Positions 32,988-44,900 of a DNA stretch of 64,000 bases are shown piece after piece. Positions within the stretch are counted from its first letter, which is position 1. Every line of letters begins with the position of its first letter. Both the position numbers and the translations under genes were made by a program. The notes beneath the pieces were generated by a model. It was not told where the DNA came from. It searched no databases and saw nothing but the letters and a program-made list of their open reading frames with translations. The DNA is from Triplophysa rosa (Eukaryota; Chordata; Actinopteri; Cypriniformes; Nemacheilidae), in the NCBI RefSeq assembly GCF_024868665.1, contig NC_079899.1, positions 24,394,072 to 24,458,071 on the forward strand. The letters run 5' to 3'.

Positions 32988-35900
32988 TCCTAATGCTCTT
33001 CCCACTGGTGTAATTTGTGGTGACTGTAATGCTTAGCCTGCGTTTCTAAGTGCACACTCTTGACAACACACGCTATGTGAGCGCTAACATGCACATATGC
33101 ATGCGTGTTGAAATACTGAGCGATTTTTGCGTGTGAAAAGCTTGTCAGTAAATGAAGAGGTGTATTGAGCAAGTGCTTTCTTATGGTGGAACACTTGATG
33201 TTAGTACTGGGTTTTTATATATTTTGTTATTATATATATTACATAAATATATCAATAATATAATTGATATCAAAGGTTTAAATAAAATTATATTCATATT
33301 CATGGATGTAGTATTTAGGCAATTTAGGCCCGGTTTCACAGACACGGCTTGGCTTAAGCCAAGTTGAATTAAAATATTTTTGTCGCTTTTATAAAATACC
33401 TTAGAAGTATAGAGAGACAAAACAATGACACTGATATAATTTAAGATATTTCTGGGCACGTTATATTTAGTTAAGACAGGTCTTACATTCATTCAAGCCT
33501 TAAGCCTTGTCTGTGAAACCGGGCCTTAATGTCTAAAGAAAAAGTGAATGCATTCAAATAATCAACATTTATAATTATATAGATCAGTAGAGAAATCTAT
33601 TTATTATAGACTATTGCCCTATTGAAAGTGAAAATCTCTTTCTAGAGCTCCACCATGTGTCATATAATGAAGCTGACTTTATTCATAATAAAGTAGTGTG
33701 TCGTCTCAGTTTGATGGATGAGTGACACTCTTGTGATGTGTTTTTTTCTCTTCAGAATCCATTAAGCCTCGGGATCGTCGCTCTGTATTTGGCAGCGTTA
33801 TATTTTTGTCAGCGCGCTTTACCTCCTGCTCACAGAATAAAAGCTTGTGATCTCCCTTCTTTCTTCAGAGCAAAGCAGGGAAAATGGCATTTCACGCTCC
33901 GACAACGAGAAGATTTATGTCGCTCTAGTGGCGTCTCTATTGGCCCGATTGATGCAGAATCTGTGCTGGGTTGTGTCGTTTCGATGGAGAGGGTGTGTGG
34001 TTATAAACAAAGAATTATATTCTTCAAAATCTGCATCATTTACATGACCACACGCTGACCTAAACCTGTATCATAAAACATAAATATAGTTCTATATATA
34101 CATTTGAAAAAATCAGTAATTGCTGTTTTTAATACAGCATGAGTCATGTGCAACATTTTTATGGTGTTTTTGTTGTTTTTACCGCTCAATACATTCTGAA
34201 CTTTGAAGAGAACTAACAGAGAAAAAATATCTCTGTTCTACAAACGAAAGAAATGTCTGAGTTTGAAACGACATAAAATGAGGAAGTGATTTTTGGAGGA
34301 TCTTCTCCTTCAGGGCAGAGCCAGCGGTGTTTGATCTCTCAGGGCGCTGATGACAACGCTTGTTAAACGAAACCTTCTTGTTCTTGACTTCTTGCTTCAA
34401 GCTCTTTCTGAAACAACAAAGGATGCTGTCCATTTTTTGAAGTTGTCGTGAACTGCAGCACAGCTAGGCTTGTGTGTCATGTATTATGTCTTTTGTTTTC
34501 ATCTGCATGTGGAACATTTTTTACTGTAAGATATCCCACTGCGACACGTCTGATCCAACACTATTCGTAACTATTTTCATGTTATAGTGAATTGTTGGCT
34601 ATTTCATATGAATTTGTACTCATCTGTATGAATACATTAGTACATTGTCATTCGTATGAATTCATATGACCAGTTTAAATATTTGTCTTACATTTCTGGA
34701 CAATTTACTTTCGCCCCAGTGACGTTTGTGTGTTTAGAGGCAGAGCTTCAGGATTGCTTTTTTTAATAATCGTACGTAGGGGTGTCACAGTATACCGATA
34801 TTGTCATTAACGGTGATATTAAACCCGCGATTATCAATATTGTTTTAGTTTTGTACATATAATATCGTAAATGATTTAACACCTGTTTAAAATGTAAACA
34901 CAGTCTCACACCAAAACTTAACTATTCTACGATTTTGGCTAACTCGTTGGTTCCATTTTGATTCATTTGAGTAAAATGTGTTTTCTTTACAAAGAAAGTG
35001 GCAAGATGAAAACCACTATTTTCTGTTTCAAAGTGTCACATAGCATCTTTAGGTTCTAGTAACATAAAAAATTCAAATCCAGATTTTGATTTTAAAAGAT
35101 TTATTATAAAAACTGATCATTGTTCCCCCAAAATGCAATAAATCCATAACATTTTTTTTCCAAAAAGCAATAAATCCATTGAATCAATATAAAGGTTATT
35201 TTTCATATTGAAACTGTTGAAAATACACAACAAAGATATGTGTGACAGCCTCTGAACTCAATACAATCCTAATCTTACATACAGGCACTGGACTAAAAAT
35301 ACATTCAATCAGTCATCGCTCCAAAAATGAATTCAACGGGTCATCTTTTTAATGCTATAATTAGTTTTTAATGCTATAAATTAGAGGAGACATCTTCTTA
35401 ATCTCCTCACGTAAATGATTAAGATTTTGATGGTTTACGTTTCTTCCCCACCGCAGAAACCAGCACAGGTTCATCAATGCCGTCAAAATCATTCATTTTT
35501 TGTTTGTTTGTTGAACACAAAGTACAAAGTAGATCAGGGAAACTTTTTTTTTATTTTATTTTTTTAGATCAGGGAAACTAGGAGCCGACAGTATTCAGAG
35601 CGCCGCCATTACTGTTTACAGTGCGTGGAATGCTGTGCTGTGATTGGTTGAGCGGATACATCGCATTCTGCAGAGAAGTGACACTGGCGTATATTGCGGT
35701 TTGGGGAAAAAAGGGAGAAAACATGACAGAATAACACGGCTGTTTCAAAATTTTGCGTAAAATTAAAAAGTGACTTTTCAATACCGACCCGATACAATAC
35801 TGATTTTGGCGGAAACTATTTTTTTTTTAATGGCGTTTATCGCGTTTTGGAACCAAACTCTTCAAATTCTCATTCCACCTTACGCTCGTATTTTGAGTTT

Positions 35901-38900
35901 GATTTATTGAAAAGCACTAAATAAAAGAAGATAACAAGATCAAATAAGAAGAATTTGATTGATAGCATTATTTATATATTTTAAAAAACAATTAATAAAA
36001 AAACATCTGTAGAAATAGTGCATATTATTAATAGAAAAGTTCCTTATTTATTTTTTAAAGCTGTTTCAAAGCTTATGCACTGCATTGCGTCATCTTGAAC
36101 GCAGTTTTTCAAGTGCACAAGATACCATTATTGTAAAATACCTGACCATGATAACCGTGTAGTGATATCGTGACAGCTCTAAGTGCTTTTTTGTACGAAA
36201 AACATCGTAAAAGTTCATACGAAATCACCACTTAATAAAAAAGGTGCTTTATCCTGTAAGGTCATAAGATGACTTCTTCAGTACATGTGAACGTGTTACA
36301 GTAGAGCAGGGGGTTATGGGGAGGATATTCAAAATCAGTAAAGCATTTGCTTCGGTCCCTGCATGTCAGCTCAATTCTGTTTGTATTCATGTAGCTCAAT
36401 TACTGAGACGTATGCACTTTCCATACGGGAGGCCAATATAAGCCGCTCATGTTTCCTGTCACTTTAACTTACCCGCTCCAGTATTACAGTAAATATTTTA
36501 TAGGCTTCTTAAAATATTGATCGAGCTTTTATTAACGCCTCATTTGCATCTTGTGAATTCTGAGACGTCGTTTCAGGTTTAAGGTTTGCCGCAGCGCCGT
36601 GCGGTTTTCCCAGCAGTGAACTGGCGTCTTTGTCTTGGTGGGAAACTTTAATGTATGCAAATCATCTGTAAATATTGTGCTACTTAGGGATTAAGTTTAG
36701 CGTGAAGAAATTCCTCGAGTGTCAATCTTTTCCAGGAACGCAGCAGTCACAAAAGGCCGGACCCCAGCAGGAAGTGCATGTGTATTGGCCGGCCCCAGGT
36801 GGAAACTCATTGTCTGTTCTTCCAAAGATTTGAATTTAAATTCTCGGCTCTGCAGCTGCTCGCTCTCCCAGCATGCACTGGGGCCCTGCAGGGCACAAAA
36901 AGTGTACTTGGAGCTGCCAAACTGGCCTGTAATCCTGCAGGACGGGCATCGGGTTACTGTGCCCAGACAACTTGCTCATCTTTCTTTTGGCACCTTACAG
37001 TTTTGGGAGGCGGCTCAGTGTTTTTCTACTGAATCTGTAGTTCATAGTCTAAAGTTTGTGTTCAAATCTATTTATTTTCAGTTGTTCTTTCAATCAATTC
37101 TTATTTATTGTTTTTTATTAACTGTGGTTTAACTGGATGTCCTCTTAAAGATCTGCAAGCTTTTTGTTTTTCTATGTATTTTCTGAGTATTAATAAACAT
37201 GTTCCCTAATATGCTGTATTCTGCTTTTTTATTCCAAATAATTTTGTCCAAGAAATACCTTAAAAGTGTAGCGTTTTGTCCATTTGGTACCATCCAACTC
37301 ATATTTTGATGGTTTGTTTGAACCTAAAGGGGGCGTTAAAAACAAAAATTGTATAAATATGCCCACCCGGACATCACTTTTGGCCACTTTATGTTTGCTG
37401 TTCTTTTTTTCTTCTGTAAATTGCTTTTGTGTATGCAGTGTGCTATATAAATAAACTTGCCTCGACTTGTCTACAAAACAAATGATCATGTAGAGTTCAT
37501 TCTTTAGATCAACCCATTTCATTTTAAGAGTGGAATGTGATTGTGTTTAAGGGGATGCGGTTACTGAAGTGCTTGGTGATGATAAAACATAAAAAACATG
37601 TTTTCCTTTAGAAATACTACCATACCATAGCACACGTCTGTCAAAATCCTATTAAACGCACAGTTTTAACAATTGCCAGAGGTCCATTGGTGTCCTTTTT
37701 TATCTGCCAAATACACTCTGTGGGTTTTATGAGATCTTTCAGGAAGTCTTTTGCGTTTGGCATTAACAGTTTTTTTTTTTTAATCGACAGCCCTTCCACC
37801 CCATGGTTAACCTGCAGTGTTCTCCGGACCTCAGGCCCTTTCTGTGCGCTCTTTACGCCCCGGTGTGTATGGAGTACGGCCGTGTGTCTCTGCCCTGCCG
37901 TGGCCTCTGCATCCGTGCCAAAAGAGACTGTCAAAAGCTCATGGACATGTTTGATGTCACCTGGCCGGAGGAGATGGAGTGCAGCAGGTAATGACAAAAA
38001 AAATGTAGATCATTTTTAAGACCGATGTTGGCGAGAGCGTGAAGCTATAATAAATGTAGCTTTGTATATTTTAATTATTTTTGACGAAGACGGATGGATT
38101 AAATGTTCCTTTATTTGTAATTTATTTTGGAGACGAATGAATAACTGTAAATCATGCAATGCAACAGGTTAGGTAAAGAAAAAATAGAAATAGACTTATG
38201 ACTAAAATGGTTGGTAACCAAACACAGATGTTTAATTGAAAAGATAAAAACAACTTCTTTGAAGACAGAAAAAATGTGTTCACAATTCATTCCAGCCTGA
38301 AACAAGTCGTATCAAGTTAATGTTTGAACTCGTAGGAGTAAAACTAGTTTTTTTTATTTTTAAAACAGGAGATATTCGAAAGGGTTGGTGATACATGTGG
38401 CTGAAATAATAGTTTTTAAACCGATATAATATTTTGCATTTACATTTATGCATTTGGCAGACCCCATCGAACCCATGACGTTGGCGTTGCTAGCGCCATG
38501 TTCTAACCACTGAGCAACAGGAAAGCTTTTGAGGCTTAGATTGTACACACCGCCATAAGCGAACTAAAAAGAGACTTATTTTGTTTTAAATTAAAAAAAA
38601 TGCTAAGCAAGCATTATTATTATAAGTATTATGAAATATAATGATATTTATATTTATCACTTGTTTAACTGCTGTTTGCATTACATTTTTAAAGCTGCAA
38701 AAAACTTTAGCCTCTCTATCGCCATCTCTGTTTGAAACATAAAAGTGAAGGTTACTTTATGGACTTATCTTTACGTGCTTTAAAGTCAAATCGTGTCGGA
38801 TTGACATTACATACAAAATCATCCCAGACATCTCAAATTCGAAATCATTATTATGAACTTATCGTTGTGAATTGTGGTTATACATTTTTCTTTATTTTAA

Positions 38901-41900
38901 ACCAAAAAAGTAATGGAGAGCAACTTAAAACGAATATTTCCGCTGTTGTAATGTGCAATTTGTTTGTCTTCAGGTTTCCAGACTGTGACGAGTCGTACCC
39001 TCGCGTCGAGGACCTGCTCGCAGATGATGACCCCACCGACCAATCGCCCATGTCCGTTCAGCGCGACTACGGTTTCTGGTGTCCCCGCGAACTGAAAGTC
39101 GAACCCGAGCTGGGCTACAAATTCCTAGGCGTGCGCGACTGCTCCCCTCCCTGCCCCAACATGTACTTCCGTCGCGAGGACCTCGCCTTCGCCCGCTACT
39201 TCATCGGTGTGGTGTCCATCGTTTGCCTCTCCGCCACGCTCTTCACCTTTCTCACCTTCCTCATCGACGTCACACGCTTCCGCTACCCGGAGCGGCCCAT
39301 CATCTTTTACGCCGTCTGCTACATGATGGTGTCGCTGGTCTTCTTCCTGGGCTTCCTGCTGGAGGACCGCGTGGCGTGTAACGCCGCCAACTCCGCTCAG
39401 TACAAAACCTCCACCGTCACCCAAGGCTCACATAACAAGGTCTGCACGCTGCTCTTCATGGTTCTCTACTTCTTCACCATGGCGGGCAGCGTGTGGTGGG
39501 TCATCCTGACCATCACCTGGTTCCTGGCCGCCGTGCCCAAATGGGGCAGCGAAGCCATCGAGAAGAAGGCCCTGCTCTTTCACGCCAGCGCGTGGGGAAT
39601 ACCCGGCTTGCTGACCGTAATCCTGCTGGCTATGAATAAAATCGAAGGCGATAACATAAGCGGCGTGTGTTTTGTTGGGCTGTACGACGTTCACGCTCTT
39701 CGCTGGTTCGTGCTGGCGCCGTTGTGTCTGGACGTTCTGGTGGGAGTGTCGCTGCTGTTGGTCGGGATCGTGGCGTTAAACAGGGTCCGAATGGAGATTC
39801 CTCTGGAGAAGGAGAACCAGGACAAGCTGATGAAGTTCATGATCCGTATCGGCGTGTTTTCAGTGTTGTATCTGGTTCCTCTGCTGACCGTGGTGGGGTG
39901 TTACCTGTACGAACAGACCTACCGTTCAGATTGGGAGGTGACGTGGGTGCAGGAGCACTGTCAAGAATATCACATCCCCTGCCCCTATCAGGTAAAACTT
40001 TTGATAAACATCCATGGCCACTATTGGTGTTTGTTTGTGATGATGTGCGACCGAATTTATCCTTCAAATTTATTTCTTTTAAAGCAAAACTATGTAACAT
40101 TGGTTAACGTTTCCCCCATGTGGTTGATAAGCGCAATTGCCTGTTACCAGTGTCGTAAATACTGTCGCTGAATAAGCTTCCCTGTGGGCAGCGCAGTACA
40201 CGTGAATTTGTTGACTAATCTAATGGCAATTGTTGTTAGCACATAGCGTGCTAGCTACATAGCACATTTGCATTCAACCAAAACACAACGCATGGACGTG
40301 AATGTGTTTAGTAATCTCCGAAAATGTGTACTTTTCTTTAGCTATATTTTCGGAAGTTACTAAACACACTTGCGACCATGCGTTTTGTTTCGTTTTGTGT
40401 AATAGCATGGTAGCTTACCTAGCAGGGTAACTACAGATACTGATAACATTATCCTACTCAACTGCTCAACAATTATGTGGATTACGTGCATGAAGGAATC
40501 TGCAACTTTTGACCATAAAACATTTATTATGGTTTGGAAGTCATCGTTTACAAGCATTACACACATTCATGATGAGGCACGACATGCTAGCTATCAAAAT
40601 GGGCAACATTACCTTATCTCTCGGCTACCTTTCGGTTATAAATTGTGAGCCAGTAATGTTAATTGCACCAACGAACTACCTGAGCACAGCCTATTAACAA
40701 ATAAGCTCAAAATTACAGGACAGTAAGAAAAAATGTATACATAAGACTTATAAACCCAGTAGCAGGACGGCCAGGTCTCCAACCGTTTTGCAACCTGTTG
40801 CCTCTTTCAGCTCGCGCCACCGAGTGTAAGCCCATCCGATATGTATGTCTCTGTCTTTCTTTTCTACGCTCCCTCCGACAAAACTCTTTGGTTTCTCTAA
40901 AATATGTGACGTACTTTATCCCGTAATGCAGGTCGCACACTCTTCCGCAGGCAGGGGATGGGTGAGGCTATGTATACCGACCCGAACACCAAGTTAAAAG
41001 TGTGGTTTTAGCCACTAGCAGGCTGCTCAGGTAGCAGCGGCAGTAGCATTCGTCCGGATAAGAGTTGTTCTACCGCTGAAATAATTTTGGGGACATTATT
41101 TTAAGGTCGAAAAACTACATAGTGTTGCTTTAACTCTTTCCCCGCGTTACGCATCTTCTGAAAATGTACAGCATCTACAGATACAAAAACAGTGAATGCT
41201 TTATTAATGTTTTCATCATCATTTTGTCATTGATGGAAATACAATTTTGCATTTTAATGCTTTTTGTTAAAAATGTTGCTTTTAGAAGACACCTATCCAC
41301 ATTTTGTGACTTTGTCATGAATTGCATCTTTTTTATTTTAAAATGATCCCTCAGGTCCACTTGTAATGTTTTACATCATACATTTTTACATTAAAAAAAA
41401 ACATTTTTAGAAACATTTTAAACATGACAAATATTTTAGAAACATTTAGAAACATATTTTAAACATTAATTATGTGGAGAATTTAGCGGCATCTAGCGGT
41501 GAGGTTGCGAATTGCTCCCCCAATACACATTCAAGACTAGAAAGGAAACGCCCAGTGTTGTGATTGGCTGACACTTTTGCATTTTTAACCCCTGCTGTGA
41601 TGTATAATATGGTTGATTTTGCTTCAAATTGTATAAATAGTACATCATATAATATTTAAGACGAAAAGCAAAAATGTAGCAATCTTTCTGAAAAGTGTGC
41701 ATCCGACATTTTTATAGTAAAGTGACCACTTTCTTACATGTCAAAATACAACGGAAATTCTTCCAAAATTTCATCATTGCTCGCCATTTTAAAGCATGTC
41801 TCACGTCCCTGCAATGATTGTGAAAATCTGCCCGTGCACCTGGTCACATTAAGTTTGATTTGACTGAATGAGCGCAGACGATGACCCACATCTGTCAAAG

Positions 41901-44900
41901 ATCTTCTTTTGTGTTTGCGAGCGAATGAACAGTGACATCCAATCTAACACTGTGATGCACGAGACATTTCTGTTCCACACAATAATAAATGGATCCGAGC
42001 GTCACATGACACTGTTACCCCCCCGCTCCACCTCCAACATTGACCTCTCTTCAGCATCTCCTGCACTTCCCTCCATCATCCTCCACTTCAGCTCTCTAAT
42101 GTAGGTGTTATTCCAGGAATATGCGGGGCACGGAGTTTTGTATGATACATACATAGTCAATCACTTGATCTCTTCTCTTGCACTTCTTGGTTTTCTTTTA
42201 TTACTGGGCTTGTTAGTTCATGCACGGCTGGCTGTTCTCTGGTCAGTGCCTGTAGCGTTTTGAGAACAATAAGAGAGACGAGCTGTTTGATGCTGGATGT
42301 CACAGATCTCCTCCTGACTGTGATTTAAGGTGCTAAAGCCTGTCATTACGTCAGCCGCAATAACAAACACCACACACACACGCTCATAAAAGCACAGCGC
42401 AGTATCACAGGTCTGCACGAGGGACACGGCTGTACCTCACTCTGTGATTTGCAATTGAAGGAAATGAAGCGTTTAAAGGGACCGTCCACCCAGAAATAAA
42501 AATGGTATGTATTTATTCATCCTCATGTTGTTCAAAACCTGTATATTCAGTGGAACACAAAAGAACATATTTTGAGAAATGTCTCAGTGGTTTTGTGTCC
42601 ATTCTTCAAAATATCTTTTTTTGTGTCCTTCAGAAGAAAGTCACATACAGGTTTAAAATGACATGAGGGTGGATATGAATCATTCAGAATGAACGCTGCC
42701 TTCACGTCCTTCTGGAAAATGACTACTTATACGTTATAATTACAAATAAAGATCAGCAATTTTTTTCTTTTTTTCTTGTTACATTACTGCTCTTGCCAGA
42801 CTAGCCTATAAAAGACTAAATTTGTTGTTGTTTTCTTTATTTGCTTTTTTACTTTATGTAAATTAGTTTTTACTTTCAATCCATGTGTGACTCTCTATCG
42901 CCATCACTGTTTGAAACACGACATTGCAGGTTACTTTACGTAGTTACAGTATTTATAACGTGGGCTAAACTCTTAGATGACGTCAAACTACTTCTTTTTA
43001 TAAGCTTGCTTAACTTCGATTATTGTGATACGGCAAGTAGTAGAACACAATTTTTAAATGCATTTACTCAATAACTGAAAAAAAGAGCGTTATCGATTGA
43101 GGCTTTAAATAAATACGTGTTTTTATTTAGGAAAGAGAAAATGGGGGAGAAGATACGGTAGCGCTGATTACAAAAACGCGTTCTGAAAGACAAGCTGAAG
43201 TGTTTATTTGTTTTGTCAATGCTTGTGGATTTATTTTCTAATTCCACCCACACGTCATCATGAATGCATGCTTGCATTTTACATTTACATTTATGCATTT
43301 GGCAGACGCTTTTATCCAGAGCGACTTACAGTGCATTTAGTCTATACATGTCTTTTTTTATCAGTGTGTGTTCCCTGGGATCAAACCCACAACCTTGCGT
43401 TGTTAGCACAATGCTCTACCAACTGAGCTAATGCAAAATGCATTCAAGAATGAATAAAATCATGCAGGATCCTGCTCTGAATATCGTGGCATGCGCATGT
43501 TTTCTGAGCGTCAGGTGGTTGGACCAGAGAGGAAGAGAAGGAGAAGAGCTCATTGTGAAGTCTTGTGCTCATAGAAGAAAGCGCGATTGTCCGGGAGCGC
43601 TGAGCTGTGCGGTCTGAAGGAGCGAACGCATCCACACTCGTGCACATTTAAATACACTGAGCCTGTAAGCCATGTGCACGACAGACAGAAATCAAAAAGA
43701 GATATTACATATACAGAATGAATATGGACATAAACACTGCAGAGTTTTGACAGGTGTTGACATCTCTGTTAGTAAAGCACTGTTGTGTTGTTTTGCTATG
43801 TGTCTCAATAGCTTTAAAACCACACATACCTGACCCAAATACATTATTACTTATTATTAGACCGCAGGGTTGAAGAAGAAACCGCAGCGGAGAGAGACGC
43901 GAAAGTTGAAAAGTTGTCAATTAGTTTTTTTTTGTTTGCGCCACACCTCAGACAAACGGTCTGACAGAGAGCGTCACGGTCACATTAACAACTCGCTTTT
44001 CCAGTTTCATTCCAGCTACACAAATTTAATATAAATTGGTTGTCCTGAATGTTTTCTGCGAGTAAATTCTTATTAGATTCTTGTCAGGTCGCGACTAAGC
44101 GCTCTGAAGACGGGCACCCAACCTGATCTGGTGTGGATTCAGACCTATTTTATGAGGTGGCCGATTTCAGAAAAATTAATATCGAATCAATACAAAAATA
44201 TACAAACAAAAAAGCAGTAATGAAGCCCCACCCTGAAACCCTTACACTGGGTTCACACCAAATGCAAATTAAGCGTTTTATGCAAGTAAATTGCATACAA
44301 AGTCAATGCAAAGACGTGTATAGACGCGAACTCATGGCAGGCGGTGCGAATGACGCAAATCGGGCGTTGGAAATATTTGTCAGATCGCGTCACTCACGCG
44401 AAAATAACAAACTTTTCCCGTGAGTAATAAAGAGCGTGGAACGCCATTGTTCGCGTTTGGTGTGAACCCAGCCTTACACTGGGTTTACACGGTGTACACT
44501 GGGTTACACTAAGCGTTTTGCGCGAGTAAATTACATACAAAGTCAATGCAAAGACGTGTATAGACGCAAACTCGCGGCAGGCGGTGCGAATTAAGAATAT
44601 CGTGCGGCGAGATTTCCGCGAACACGCGTTGATCTCGTCTTCCGCAAAGGTTGGAAATATTTGTCAGATCGCGTCACTCACACGAAAATAACAAACTTTT
44701 CCCACGAGTAATAAAACGTGGAACGCGTTTGATGTGAATCCAGCATTAGGGGCGATTCACATTTTGCGTCTTTTGCGCGCGCAAGTTCGTCACGTGGCAA
44801 ATAGGGAGCGCACATTTTTCTAGGCGCGTTGGCGCCGCATCGAGTCACATCCCGCATCGCGTTTTCCGCACGGTTTTAGACGCAAAATGTGAATCGCCCC

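Larger units (their letters stand above)
23736..37790 (+). other. Large fzd3 intron
   Basis: About 14 kb with no recognisable coding exon on either strand. It holds MITEs (about 25884, 26722, 30314, 31265-32070, 32205, 33327, 34778) and a GA microsatellite (32954-32984). Repeat-poor stretches remain around 24000-24500, 27240-28500 and 36240-37200; long introns of developmental genes often hide conserved enhancers, but none can be shown from one sequence. Confidence 0.75.

Noticed and set aside
36719..37132. 137-codon open frame in the fzd3 intron
   Set aside because: No recognisable domain, no flanking splice signals of quality and overlapping frames of similar length; probably chance.
38732..38973. 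N-terminal extension of the long fzd3 open frame
   Set aside because: The frame stays open into the intron, but homology starts at the acceptor before 38974 and phase fits the exon ending at 37987.
43370..43437. tRNA-like sequence on the minus strand
   Set aside because: A and B boxes are present but no acceptor stem pairs, and the LINE-like tail follows; it is the head of a SINE.
44250..44748. Possible CRISPR-like repeat array
   Set aside because: The two repeats are long TIR elements in a vertebrate genome, without regular short repeats or spacers.
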